Source: Ecdyonurus torrentis (taxonomy: Eukaryota > Arthropoda > Insecta > Ephemeroptera > Heptageniidae). From it: a DNA stretch of 64,000 bases. Made by a program: the position numbers and the translations under genes. The notes beneath the pieces were generated by a model. The model saw only the letters and a program-made list of their open reading frames with translations, ran no database searches and was not told where the DNA came from. Positions 1 to 10,941 of this stretch are shown piece after piece; position 1 is the stretch's first letter; every line of letters begins with the position of its first letter. Location: positions 48,212,422 through 48,276,421 of the forward strand of contig OX439131.1 in assembly GCA_949318235.1 (NCBI GenBank), in the 5' to 3' direction.

Positions 1-809
1 TGATTTTTCAACTGTGTTGACATTTTTAATTATTATATCATGATCAGTAAATATTAGAGCTGTAAATTGAAAACGGGTCGAGCACCCGCCCGGGCCAAAA
101 TCTTCGGGGGCTCGTTTTTTTGAAAATGGTAAACCCAGGTTTCGAGCTTTTAGCTCGAAAACGAGCTTTTTCGAGTTAAGCTCGTAAATGACTTGTGAAA
201 AAAACGAGCTTTTGAAAATAAATCGAGCTAAAGTACAATTTTTGAAGAAAGCAAAGAAATAAATGTTTTTAATTTTTGTTTAAAATGGCCTTTTTAATAT
301 TCTATCATGCAAAATAAGCTGTTTAAAATATTTTAAAATATTTCTTTATTTTATTTATGACTTTTATCCTTCAAAAACAAATTTTTCATAATAAAAATCG
401 AGCTTTTTTCCTCATAGGCTCGAAGGCTCGTTTTTAAACTTTGGCTCAAATGTCGAGCTTTCCGAGCTTTGGCTCGTTTTTAGAGTTTAAGCTCGATTTC
501 AAGCTAAACCCGGGTTTCAAGCCAAACCGGGCTAAAAATTTTGAACCCGGGCTAAAAATATTTCGAGTTTTTTACAGCTCTAGTAAATATATTATCAAAA
601 TTAATATTTAAAGCGATTCTAGCACGACCAGTGATTAAGTTTATATAAGATTCTTTACCAAATATTGTACCGGCATTATTAGGCTGAAAAAATAATGCAT
701 TATTTACATTTAAATTTTTAAAACATACAAAAATAATTAGCAAAATAGTGATCATTTTTACGATAAAATGTATAATATAAACTAAACAAAAAAAAAACTT
801 TAACCCCAA
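1..809 (-). pseudogene. Third ORF of the retrotransposon (env-like position), interrupted by the MITE and cut by the window edge
   Basis: Downstream of the integrase on the minus strand an ORF starts at 809 and runs to the MITE at 582. It opens with a strongly hydrophobic N-terminus. A Met at residue 19 would give a good signal peptide (MITILLIIFVCF) followed by a polar region (LFFQPNNAGTIFG). If the 528-bp MITE and one 8-bp target copy are ignored, the frame continues without a stop through positions 46-1 and leaves the window. The place after integrase and the signal peptide fit an envelope-like third ORF as in some Gypsy-type elements, but no fusion or transmembrane domain is visible, so this is inference. 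It could also be an unrelated accessory ORF. Confidence 0.45.
55..582. mobile_element. Non-autonomous hAT-type MITE with perfect 8-bp target duplication
   Basis: The element begins TAGAGCTGTAAA and ends TTTACAGCTCTA, a perfect terminal inverted repeat. It is flanked on both sides by the identical octamer GTAAATAT (47-54 and 583-590). The arms are long, imperfect and rich in CGAGCT and CCCGGG motifs (for example 70-200 against 400-560), so the single strand folds back. There is no transposase frame. An 8-bp duplication with TAGAG/CAGAG-like ends is typical of hAT elements. It sits inside the third ORF of the retrotransposon, so it inserted later. Confidence 0.85.
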
Positions 810-856
810 AAAAAAAAAAATATTATTTAATGATATTTAATATAATTTTACAATGA

Positions 857-2490
857 TTATTTTGATGAGCCTATCAATTTATTATAAAAACCTGATTGAG
901 TTCTAGCTATTGTTTGACGTAAATTACGATGTAATTTCGTGTTGATTTGTTGCGGTCTCGGAATGATAGCAGCTGATGTTGATGTTGATTGAGAATTCGA
1001 TGTATCAGCGCTCGGTGTTGGTAGTGTAGGCACTGGTGACGTAACTCTTTGTTGTTGCGGCACAGATGTTGTTGTTGTTGTTGTATCATCAGTCTGTGGT
1101 CAAGGAGAAACAAGGGAGTTACAAGTCCAATGCTTTGCTTTGTACAATCTTAAACGATTAGCGTGTACTAACAATTTCCTATTAGCTTTTTGAATTAAAT
1201 AATTACATGGAGGTTTGACAGCAATTATAGTATGAGGACCAGTGTGTTTTATTGTAAGTTTACGACTGTGTCCTACTGGTACGATAGGATTATTTAACAT
1301 TACTAAATCATTAACTTTAAATACATGAGGATTAAGATTTTTATTATATTTTTTAGCTTGAAGTTGTTCGGCCTCTTTATTACAAATTTGTATATCGCTC
1401 CATACTCTACGTAATTTACCACTTAATTGTTTTACATGTTCATTTACAATAGGATTTGTAGCATTATCATGATTTTGAATTACAGTGAAAGGAGAATTCT
1501 TTGAACGACCATATAATACTTCATATGGACTATATGGCTCTAGGCTAGAATGAGGTGAATTATTATAACTTGACACAGCATAATCAAGTAACTCATCCCA
1601 ATTATTTTGTGCTTTATTTACATAGAAACTTAGCCATCGTTTTATTGTTTTATGAATGGCTTCAGTACGGTCATTGCCCATACTATGATATGCAGAACTA
1701 CGAAGACGATCAATATTTAATAATTTACAAAGATCAGTCTTAATGTTTGATATTAAATTAGCACCTTGATCAGTGATCCATGCCTTCGGAATTTGATATT
1801 TAGGAATTAAATGTTTGAGAATATTACGTGCTATAAGTTCAGAGGTTTGATTACGCATAGGAACCATAATCAAATAACGAGAGAAATGATCAATTATAGT
1901 TAAAATATATTTATTTCCTTATTTTGTTACTGGTAGTTCAGTAATATCCAAACCAACACGTTCAAATGGAGCAAAAATATCAGGCAATTGTTCTAATTAA
2001 ACTTTGGTAGGTTGGGTAGGATCACGTTGAGCGCATTTAATACATGAACTACAAGTTTTATTAATGAAATTTCGTCTTCCTGGCCACCAATATTGATTTG
2101 CGATAGCCATATTAACTTTCTTCTTACCAGTATGACCAGCTAATATTGAATCATGATATTGTGATAATACTATATTACGTAGAGCAGCAGGTAAAACTAT
2201 ACGAGAGCCGTAGGCAGTTTTTTTATATAATACATTGTCAATATAAAAAAAAAAAAAAATTTATTACAATATTTAATACAATCGGCATCAGTAATTTGAT
2301 TTGATTTAATCATTTCAAGATTAATTGTAGATGTTACAGTATCTTGATGAATATTATTAATTAATCAACTTTATGAGTCAGCATTTGCAATTTCAGAACC
2401 AGGCCTATGAACTATTGTCATATTAAAATCTGCTAATTTAATTAGCCATCTCATAATTTTACTACTTGGATTTTTCATTGTTTGCATGTA
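857..2490 (-). pseudogene. Integrase of Ty3/Gypsy-type retrotransposon, broken by stops
   Basis: Minus strand, continuing pol. The N-terminal zinc-binding part is recognisable around 2000-2100 (WWPGRR, then CSSCIKC). The catalytic core has a first Asp near 1940 (GLDITELP), a second Asp in WITDQGANL near 1770 and the Glu in RTEAIHKTIKRW near 1640, spaced as in DD35E integrases. The C-terminal part carries a GPHTIIAV...ANRLRLY segment like the GPY/F module. Two in-frame stops lie between the zinc finger and the core (near 1996 and 1919). A TGA at 1100-1102 separates the core from a Thr/Pro/Gln-rich tail that stays in the same frame to 857. The protein cannot be made intact without suppression; the copy is dead or the stops are recent. 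Confidence 0.8.
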
Positions 2491-2491
2491 T

Positions 2492-4851
2492 TTAAGTGCA
2501 GCATGATCTGTTATACATATAAAGACCTAATAAATAATGTTTAAAATGAAGGCATGCCCACACTAAAGCTAACATTTCACGTTCTGTAGTTGTCGTGCGT
2601 GATTCAGCAGGTGTAAGTTTGCGGCTGGCGTACGCCACTGGATGGTCAATAGCGTAATCACCTTTCTGTGATAAAACAGCTCCGAGGCAAATAGTTAATG
2701 CGTCAGTCGTTAAGGTAAATTCACGATTAAAATCAGGGAATTTCAGTAGCGGTCGTGAAGTTAATATTTCTTTTATTTTATTTAATACAAGTTTACACTC
2801 AGGAGAAAAATTTGTAATATCAGGAGACGTAGAATTTTTTACAAGTTCAGTTAATGGATATACAATTGTACCATAATTTTTTATCATTTTTCTATAATAT
2901 CCTGATAATCCTAGTATACTTTGTACTTGAACTATTTTAGTAGGTTCAGGAAATTCTTGAACAATTTTATCTAATCGAGGATCAGGACGAATGCCTTGGT
3001 TAGAAATTTCATGTGCTAGATATATTATTGAATTAACAAAAAATTCACATTTTTCCAGAGATACAGTAAGATAAGCATTATATAATCTATTTAATACAGC
3101 TTCAAATCTAGCAAATGTAATATCAAATGTACTTCCACCAATAACAATATCATCGACAAATACAGACGCTTGAAGTGGTGTTAAACCATATAATACACCC
3201 ATTAGAAATTTTGAAAAACTCGCTCCACTATTACGGAGGCCCTGGGGCATAAAATTATACTCATAACACCCAGCGTATGGACCGGAACTAACACAAAATC
3301 CTGTTTTTTCTTTGCTATCGGGATGCATGGGTATTGAATGAAATGCATCCTTTAAGTCAATCATACAAAAATAATTAGAATTTGCTAAATTTTCAATAGT
3401 TTCTTGAACATGTGGGGGGGCGTGGCTCTCAGGAATAGTAATTGCATTGCAGCCACGAAAATCAACCGTAACTCTCCATCTTGCAATGCCATCCTGTGAT
3501 TTCTTCTTTACTAACACCAACCCAGCTGACCAAGAACCAAACCCGGGGCGAATTTTTCCAAGTTTTAAATATTTTTCTATATACTCATCAACGACGGGTT
3601 GAAGCTTCTTAGGAATGCGGTAGGGTGGTGAACGTACAGCAATTTCGGTGGTTGTATTTATACGATGAGTAACTGTAGTACTTGCCGGAGGCTTATAAAT
3701 ATTCAAGAATAACTTTTCGTATTTAATTATGAGTGATTTTACTTTATTATATTGTTCAATTGGCAAATGTTTTAATTTATTATGTAATAATTTTTTATCA
3801 ATAGTAATATTAGTATCATAAGCATTTATGTGGCAATTATTATTATTAACATTTAAATATTCTTGATCTTTGCGATATGGATCGCTATATAATTCATTTT
3901 TAATATTTATATCATTTGATTTATTAATTATATTTTCTTTATTTATGACGTCAATATTTTCATTTAAATTACAAGCATTGTTGACAGGAGATTCATTATT
4001 ATTATTATTTTCGATATCGATATCATTTTTATCTTCCATGTCACAAATATCCTCTGCATTAACAATACTTATATGTGCAAGAGGTGTACCTTTTTGTATA
4101 TTTGCATTATGCCTTGACATATTAACAATAGTAAGTGGTACATATTTATAATTATTTTTTATAAGAGCATTACTTATGCTTCTAGCCACATAACAATGAA
4201 TTGAATTCAAATTTTCATTACTTTCTATAGGATTAATAAGATAAATTTCACTATCAATAACATTTTTAGGAATACATAATAGCATAGTTTTGGAAACACC
4301 CTGAGGCAAAATAAAATCTGATTGCGAAATACGGAGTACTGATTGCGTAACATTATTCATTGCAAGTGAAGTAACGCATTTCTGAGTACCATGAGCAAGT
4401 TTTGACAGAGAAATGATATGATTATCATCCCTTAGTTTCAATGTACATGCTCCCACGTCTACGCAAGCTTTATTAGCTTCCAAGAAATCCATACCAAGTA
4501 TACCATCATATGCTTTATGATAGGTATCTAATACATGAGATACTATATTATATTGAACATTATTTAATTTAATTGGCATATCAATTGAGCCATGTGAATG
4601 AACTTTTGTATTACCTAATGCTTTAATTGTATATTTATTTTTATTTAATTTTTTCGTACCAGTAACATGCTTGAAAGTGACAGAAATTTCCGCGGCAGTA
4701 TCATTCAAATATTTATAATTCTGACCTTTATATAATAAATTAACTAATAAGCAACCAGCATGATAATTTGAATTATTATTTGTTTTACTAACAGGTACAT
4801 ATTTAGATGGGAGTTCGATTATTGGCTGGCTTTGTTGCGAACTCCGAGCTA
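2492..4851 (-). pseudogene. pol: aspartic protease, reverse transcriptase, RNase H (Ty3/Gypsy type)
   Basis: The open frame starts upstream of position 4708, overlapping the gag stop at 4849-4851 in the -1 frame. Protease: NDTAAEISV near 4705-4680 carries the D-T-A/G catalytic motif (Ala in place of the usual Gly), followed by the ILGMDFL motif near 4500. Reverse transcriptase: KIRPGFGSWSAGLVLVKKK, MIDLKDAFHSIPM, FMPQGLRNSGASFSK and the catalytic FVDD (FVDDIVIGG near 3160). RNase H begins at TTDALTICLGAVLSQ near 2700. The frame stops at 2492, but the next frame continues the RNase H core (TDHAALKYMQT, then a VHRPG segment) to about 2390, so there is a one-base frameshift near 2515. Codon use is AT-rich like the surroundings. 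Confidence 0.85.
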
Positions 4852-7095
4852 GTTTTCTTGAGGCTGAGGTGGTGGGGGTGCGGTAGGAGTAGGTTGTGGT
4901 GTAGGATCAGGCTGTTGATTTTGTGATTGAGCTTGATAAAAATTTCCCTGATTATATCCACGTCTCCCACGATAATTCCAATTTCTAAGTGTATTTTGAC
5001 GATAATTATTATTATTATTACCACCCCTATTTTGTTGCTGATTATTATTATTTTGATAACCACCCCTATTTTGTTGCATATTATTATAATTATTTTGATT
5101 ACCACCCCTATTTGGTTGCCCAAATGAAAAATTATAATTTTGTGGATATGGTCTAGGTCGATAATTTTGGTTACGAGGTGATGGGAACCAAGGTTGATAT
5201 AGTTGAGGGTAAAATGGTTGGTATTGACGATAATTACCACGATAATTAAATGGACGTCTATTTTGACTACGCGGGGCAGGTGAACGTGCATAACATTGCT
5301 TGACGGTATGACTATTACGATTGCAACGAGTGCAATGTGTGGCACTAGCAACAAAAACATTTCCCTCTGTAAGTACTTCGTCTGTGGCAGGAGTCGATGT
5401 GACGTCACGAAGTTGTTTGGAACGAATAATTGCTTGATATATATTATTAGCATTAGTAACAGCCTCAGAAAAATGTCCCGGAAGTGTAACTCTAACTTTG
5501 TCAGCAAAATCCTCCCTTAATCCATCCAAAAATGTATCAAGTGCTCGCTGTTCTGCCTCACTTTTAATAATACGATTTGCGTCGACATGTTCCCTAGATT
5601 TTAATTCATATGTTTTCCCATTAACTATCTCAATACGAGACGCAAAATCGTCTATACTTTCATCCTTTTCCTGTGTTAACGTACGTAATAATGCGCGATG
5701 ATATCGAGCAGTATTTTTAGATTTATATCTAGTCAACATAGCTTCTTTGAATTCATTATATGACTTTGCTTCTTGACATTCAGCATTGTCAATGCTAAAT
5801 TCTAATGCTTTGCCCTCTAAGCGAGAACGTACGCCTTTTAATTTATTTTGACCTGTAAGTTGTGCTAAATCCGACAGTTGCTCATATTTAGTAAAAAACA
5901 ATGCAATATTTTCGGTAGCGGTACCTTTAAATGCAGGAACTAGGCTTATAAGCTGTAATTGTGGCTTTAACAATGTCTGAATGTCATTAACACGTGTGTC
6001 AGCATTAGCTATTTGACGTTGCCCACACAGCACACAATGAGATAGTATACATATACCTTTCATCTACCATATACCAGATATATGCATATTATTTTCATAC
6101 ATATAATATATGTATTCATTTGGTATACTGCTTTATGTATATTTTACATATGAAGTGTAAATGTAGATTATACAGATAGAATTGGTATGCATTTTTTTGA
6201 AAATTACATCTACACATATACTATTTATATACATTTACTAAATGTATACCTCCAAACGTTTTGTAGATGTTCCTTAAAAGTGCTAATTACAGCGCATTTT
6301 AATCATCAAATTTTTGAAATTAACAAAATTGGCTTCTTTTTCACTTTATCTTTGAATCAAAATGCTTTTAAAAGCTCTAGCTTTAAAACTCTACTAAAAA
6401 TATATATAATGTAATTAGGATTGCTAATTTAAAGTTTCAAATGACTTTTAGAAAATATTATAAATAGAAATTGGTAGAGTGATAACTTTTCTATAAAATG
6501 GATATTTTATTTTGTAATGTTTTTAAAACTGCTAGTAGTTATTAACCTTATGGCCTGGAATGTAGAGCACTCACTACCGTCAGGTACCACAAAGCTTGAA
6601 GCTTATATACCCAACTTGACATATTAAAATATAGTAATATAAAAGTCCGCTGCAGTATGGTAAGTGTTAAAAAATAAGTGAGCCGTTGTTTATAACGATA
6701 TGTGTTGGGTACGTATCAGACTTGGAGCTAGAGCCACATAAATTAAAGTACAATATTTTAAATTTTTGCTTAAAAAGCATCTACCACCCATATGTATATT
6801 ATATGTATGGTATACATTTATTTTTGATCTACATTTAAACATTTGATATACGCTCGATATAGGACGTTTGAACGTTTCTCATACCATCAACATCCCTTTT
6901 TCAAATGGATATTATACATATATTTTCTGTTGGTATACTAATATAAAATACATATATTATATGTAATATATCTCAGTCTGTGTTGTGTGGGTGTAATTCA
7001 GTTTTAGACATTTGTAATTGACATACTTCATTACATAATAATGCAATTGCATCTTCTAATGAATAATCGACACCAGCAATATGAAATGTCGACAT
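4849..7095 (-). pseudogene. gag of Ty3/Gypsy-type retrotransposon, split by a 970-bp insertion
   Basis: The downstream part (about 390 residues, 6019-4849) has a capsid-like helical region (TENIALFFTKYEQLSDLA, EAMLTRYKSK, TRYHRALLRTLTQ), a CCHC zinc knuckle CTRCNRNSHTVKQC (C-x2-C-x4-H-x4-C) near 5330-5290, and an Arg/Gln/Asn-rich tail ending in a Pro-rich stretch. The true N-terminus is at 7095-6992, starting MSTFHIAGVDYSLEDAI. Between them lies an inserted element (6022-6991) that supplies a false start. Without the insert and one copy of the 2-bp repeat, the frame is continuous (104 nt, then frame 3 at 6019). The role is nucleocapsid formation and RNA packaging of the element. Confidence 0.8.
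6022..6991. mobile_element. 970-bp terminal-inverted-repeat element inserted in gag
   Basis: The ends are CCCACACAGCACACAATGAG at 6022 and the inverse of CCCACACAACACAGACTGAG at 6991. The inner flanks (many TATACATATA/TATGTATA blocks near 6050-6160 and 6780-6970) also pair, so the inverted repeats are long. It has no convincing coding sequence; the 75-codon frame at 6187-6414 is AT-rich noise. The target appears duplicated only as TG (6020-6021 and 6992-6993). I cannot assign the superfamily. Confidence 0.75.
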
Positions 7096-7407
7096 TTTAA
7101 TTGTTTATTTATTTATTTATTATTGTAATGAAATATCTCATTAAAAGAAATTGTTAGTTTACAACAATTTTTTTTATATATATTATTGCAAGCATTGAAC
7201 TCACCCTTATTTGTCCGTAAGAAAGGCAGCAAACCACGTCCAGTGAGGTAAGAGTAGATAGGGCAGGAACACATCAAACACACACGCCGCAGTCAGGCAG
7301 CAATACAGGAGACAAGAAAAATGGAAGTTCTGGTAGATTTCTTATTATGATGAAATAATGCACTTACAAAAAAAATCTTGACGATAAATAAACACCCGAT
7401 AACGATT

Positions 7408-7425
7408 CCCAAGCTTCTGACACCA
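7408..7425 (-). other. Putative tRNA primer-binding site of the retrotransposon
   Basis: On the minus strand, TGGTGTCAGAAGCTTGGG lies about 310 bases upstream of the gag start. It begins with TGG, the complement of a tRNA CCA end, as expected directly downstream of a 5' LTR. The LTR would therefore end near 7426. Its outer end cannot be set because the 3' LTR is outside the window; R/U5-like sequence may reach about 7620. Confidence 0.55.
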
Positions 7426-9137
7426 TTGGTCCTTAAAATTACTTGTTGGTTAGGTTAAAATTAAGGAACAAACATTCGGGTTCGTTATTATTCAAATCGT
7501 TTGTTATTTTTATTGTTGAAATAAGCACGTCAATTACAAGTTACTCGGCGACCAAGAGAGAGAGAGAGTGCAAAGTGAGGCGGCCACAGTTCAGTTAATA
7601 ATGATGGCTGATTAGTCATTACCATCATACTTATACATGAAAGAAAGGTGCCAAAGTGATAGTTGCACTTTGACCCTGTATAATACCGCAATAGCTGAGG
7701 GCTTTACCGGAACTGCTACCAGGTATAACAAATTATTAAAATATCTCTCTAGCTCTTCTCTAGTCAGCAAAATGACAAATAAAATATACCAAAATAGAAA
7801 TATAACAGTAAAATAAATACCATACTTATATAAATATATTCTCTTTTTGTACGAATATATTATGTTATGAAAATCATAGAAAATTAATGTTACAGTACGA
7901 TCATACGTAAATAAATTATCAAAAATATATTTTTTTTTATCAGCAAATATTAGTAAATATATAATTTTATTCTTACTGATTGCATATTTTTTATATTTGT
8001 CAATGTCAAGCACTAAAAATTACATTGTCAATAACTAATTTAATAAAAAAAGAACGTGTAAAGTTATGTCACTACTTTTAAAAGTAAAATAATTGTGTTA
8101 ATTCAAACGTAACGTCGTGCTTTTTTAAAAAGTAATGAGTAACGTAACGACCCTACAAAAATTCAGTCATGCAGCCAAGTCTGTCATTTACTGTGAATTG
8201 AATTTACCTGGTTATCCTATAACATTTTTACATATTTGCACATCCTTCTCATAACAAATTAAGTATTACTGTACAAAAATATCAGATTTTTGTGTCATTT
8301 AGACTTTAATTTAGTCAAATCATCAATCAAATAGCTGAGTGGTTCTGACTAGCTTACAGGAAAAGCTGTTTTCCTGTTTTTAACTGTATTATAATATATC
8401 AAAGTGAATGTGGCCAAACGGCGTATGTGAAGTTCATGGTCACCCTACAAAGGTCGTTATTCGTGAATTCTAAGCCAGTTATACAAAAAGCAAATGTGCA
8501 TTTTTTTAAGAAGTATTCCCAAAACAAAATTTTTTGGGATGGGTCCAGACCCATCATCTTAAATATTTTATTAATAAATTTTATAATATATTTCTTAAAT
8601 TATCATTGCATGTATTGAATATTGTATTATTTTAAATTGTAAAATTCGTTAATGTACACGTTTAGGTAGTCCTATATAACCACAAACTTACGTCACAAAG
8701 TCAGTGATAAAATGAAAAACACTGACAACTGGGTGCCAGATTTGAATTAAAATTCTCGAATTCTCTTTTGATAACTATGTTGCATTTTGAAGTGTCGGCG
8801 AAATGTACTTCTCGCAGCTCAACGGTGCTTAATGACATAATGATAATATTAATTTATTTTCCCTACATTACATTTTCTAAATTGTAATATTAGCTTTAAT
8901 CATAGATGTTTATTGGGTACAGTACAGTGTATAAAATTAAAGCTATACGTGGAGGAAAGTGAAAGTTTAATTTTGTTAATTTTTTTATTTTAAGTGCATT
9001 TGCATTTAAAAAAAGTGACTGAAAACAGTAAAATGTTACATTTTCAATATTTAAAGAAAAAAATTAATTAAATAAAATAAATAAGAACCAAATAAAAAAA
9101 TAGCAATAAAAATAAGTCATACTTTTTTTTGTTCACA
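7426..9137. other. LTR remnant and AT-rich intergenic stretch upstream of the main locus
   Basis: 7426 to about 7620 is probably the end of the 5' LTR (it holds a GAGAGAGAGAGAG run at 7556-7570). The rest is AT-rich with no convincing gene. The short frames at 7612-8013 and 8427-8618 have low-complexity composition and no family resemblance. The promoter and first exon of the main locus may lie here but I cannot point to them. Confidence 0.4.
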
Positions 9138-9138
9138 G
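9137..9138 (+). other. 3' splice acceptor before the 346-aa ORF
   Basis: A T-rich tract (9122-9133) runs into TTCACAG, with AG at 9137-9138, followed 12 bases later by the ATG at 9151. This is either the end of a 5'-UTR intron or a spliced-leader acceptor. Confidence 0.55.
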
Positions 9139-9150
9139 ATATAGTTTAAG

Positions 9151-10191
9151 ATGCAACCAACAAATTCTGCAATGTTTACCATTGAGCCAGGAAGAGAGCT
9201 TTTTGAGCGCACAAGTTTTGACAAAATCTACGATGATTACGATATGGACGAAGAAATTTTTACACTTATTCCAACGTTAGTATTTACTAATAATACTTTA
9301 AATCCTATCCTTAACTCTGAATACAATGTCATACAAAAACCAACTGAAAATGAAAAAAAGCAGATTTCTTTTTCTGCGCATCATTTCCCACCTCTACCAA
9401 AACATGAAATTGTTTCGGCAGAACTTCCCTCCAGTCAAAAGGCAGCATATGTGTGTCAAATGCCAAATTCTTGGGTGGAGGTCACAAAAAAACGCAGCGT
9501 TCGAAAATCAATTCAAATCAAGGAAAAGACAAATGAAATTACTTTGTCCCCAAATATCTATTCTATGTTAGATAATGAAAAAAAAGACGAATGTCGAGAG
9601 AAGAAACAAATGAAAACAAAATTAACCAAAACTAAACGAAATAAAGAAAATGAAATCCCTAAATTCACAATAGACGAACAATACGGTAATATCATACAAT
9701 GCAAGTCCAATATCTTAGTGCCTATTTGTGAAAACAAAATTGAAGGTGGGATAACTTCAGTTCTAAAAGTGAATGATATTCTGCAGGCTCAGATGAAGAG
9801 ATGTGGTCAAATTGCTGTAACCAAACAAGCTAGAAGACTAGTGATGGGAATGGTCACAAAGAGAGCAACAAAAGATGTATCAACAATGTACCAGCTAACA
9901 CGGTGCTTAGCAAATGCCAGGAAATGCTCTGAAATGTTAGGAATTGTAGAATTTGCAATGCCTAAATTAAACATTTCTAACCATTCTTGGGTTGAGGTTA
10001 AACATGCCATAAGAAGAGAATTTTATGACTCTAATATAAAAATTACAATCCTCGTTCCTGCTAGAAAAAATATATTTGAAATGCATCAATCAAAATCCAG
10101 ATGTACAACACATAACCAGTCAACTGCAAGTTTAAGTGATGGATCAGACCTTCTCAAATTGACTGGGAACTCATCTAGTGCTTGGAATTAA
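9151..10191 (+). CDS. 346-aa protein of unknown function, single exon
   Basis: I do not recognise this family. The frame starts at the first ATG after a good splice acceptor and ends at TAA 10189-10191. It is soluble: no signal peptide and no membrane segment. The N-terminal third is acidic (IYDDYDMDEEIF). The middle (about 105-180) is very Lys-rich with a possible nuclear-type basic stretch (KTKLTKTKRNKEN). The C-terminal third (about 205-310) looks like a compact helical/strand domain (QARRLVMGMVTKRATKDVS, CLANARKCSEMLG, IKITILVPARK). The phrase S-W-V-E-V occurs twice (NSWVEVTKKR near 109 and HSWVEVKHAIRRE near 280), hinting at an internal repeat. It is followed 13 bases after its stop by a strong donor (CAGGTCAGT), so it probably shares a pre-mRNA with the SecA-like ORF. 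It may be a partner protein; that is inference. Confidence 0.7.
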   Translation: MQPTNSAMFTIEPGRELFERTSFDKIYDDYDMDEEIFTLIPTLVFTNNTLNPILNSEYNVIQKPTENEKKQISFSAHHFPPLPKHEIVSAELPSSQKAAYVCQMPNSWVEVTKKRSVRKSIQIKEKTNEITLSPNIYSMLDNEKKDECREKKQMKTKLTKTKRNKENEIPKFTIDEQYGNIIQCKSNILVPICENKIEGGITSVLKVNDILQAQMKRCGQIAVTKQARRLVMGMVTKRATKDVSTMYQLTRCLANARKCSEMLGIVEFAMPKLNISNHSWVEVKHAIRREFYDSNIKITILVPARKNIFEMHQSKSRCTTHNQSTASLSDGSDLLKLTGNSSSAWN

Positions 10192-10204
10192 TTTGTATTA
10201 ACAG

Positions 10205-10875
10205 GTCAGTTCAACATATTATTTTACGTAGTATGTCTAAATAGACACAAATTATATATAACGAAACTATTAATTTTAAAACGTCAGATTTAATTGCTGT
10301 TTTGAAACGAATAATAATTTTATTAAAAAGTTACTGGCATGTTATTTTTGATAATCAACACTTATATTTTAAAACAACGGAATTATGCATTTCCGTGTAT
10401 GTGACTCGTAGCTACTTCTGACGACATGCAACACAATGGAATAAAATGTTTAAATGTAAAAAACGAGTCACATACGCATCAAAAAAATGCTTGTTAAAAA
10501 AGGTTTAAATATTATAATTGTTTCGTTTAAAAGGTCTTTTTTAAATATATTTTTTCAAGGTTTAAATACTTAATATTTTAAAATAAAATAAGTAAATTTT
10601 TATGTTAATACATGCGTAAATGAATTAGCAAACTAGTTAAAAAACTTTATAAATTTTATTGCTTTTTAATAAGATTAATTTTTTATATATATTTCTTTAG
10701 TTCTTTTTTGTTTTTCCCCCATATATATTCTCTATTTCGCATAAAGTTTTTTAAATCAATTTAATCCAGTATAGCTGGTATACTAAAAAATTTGCCAATT
10801 TTTTTTAAAAAAGCAGACTACTTTCTTTCCAATATTAAAAAAAAATATTTATTAAATTTTTGTTTCATTTTTCAG
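10205..10875 (+). other. Putative intron between the 346-aa ORF and the SecA-like ORF
   Basis: The donor CAG|GTCAGT is at 10204/10205. The acceptor TTTCATTTTTCAG ends at 10875 and is preceded by a T-rich tract. The length is 671 bp and the interior is AT-rich with no ORF. The donor lies after the TAA of the upstream ORF, and stop codons precede the downstream ATG in its frame (10876-10941). Splicing therefore would not fuse the proteins; it would make a two-cistron mRNA, or the acceptor serves trans-splicing. Confidence 0.55.
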
Positions 10876-10941
10876 GTACAAACTGTCCTATCATTTACTC
10901 TGGTAAATCCAAAGTATACATTTATTTAAGAAAATTAAAAA

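Noticed and set aside
4803..5507. 234-codon Ile/His-rich frame
   Set aside because: Out-of-frame reading of gag; composition is biased and the gag frame with its zinc knuckle explains the region.
7612..8013. 133-codon hydrophobic frame
   Set aside because: AT-rich composition, no recognisable motif, and no start context or splice support.
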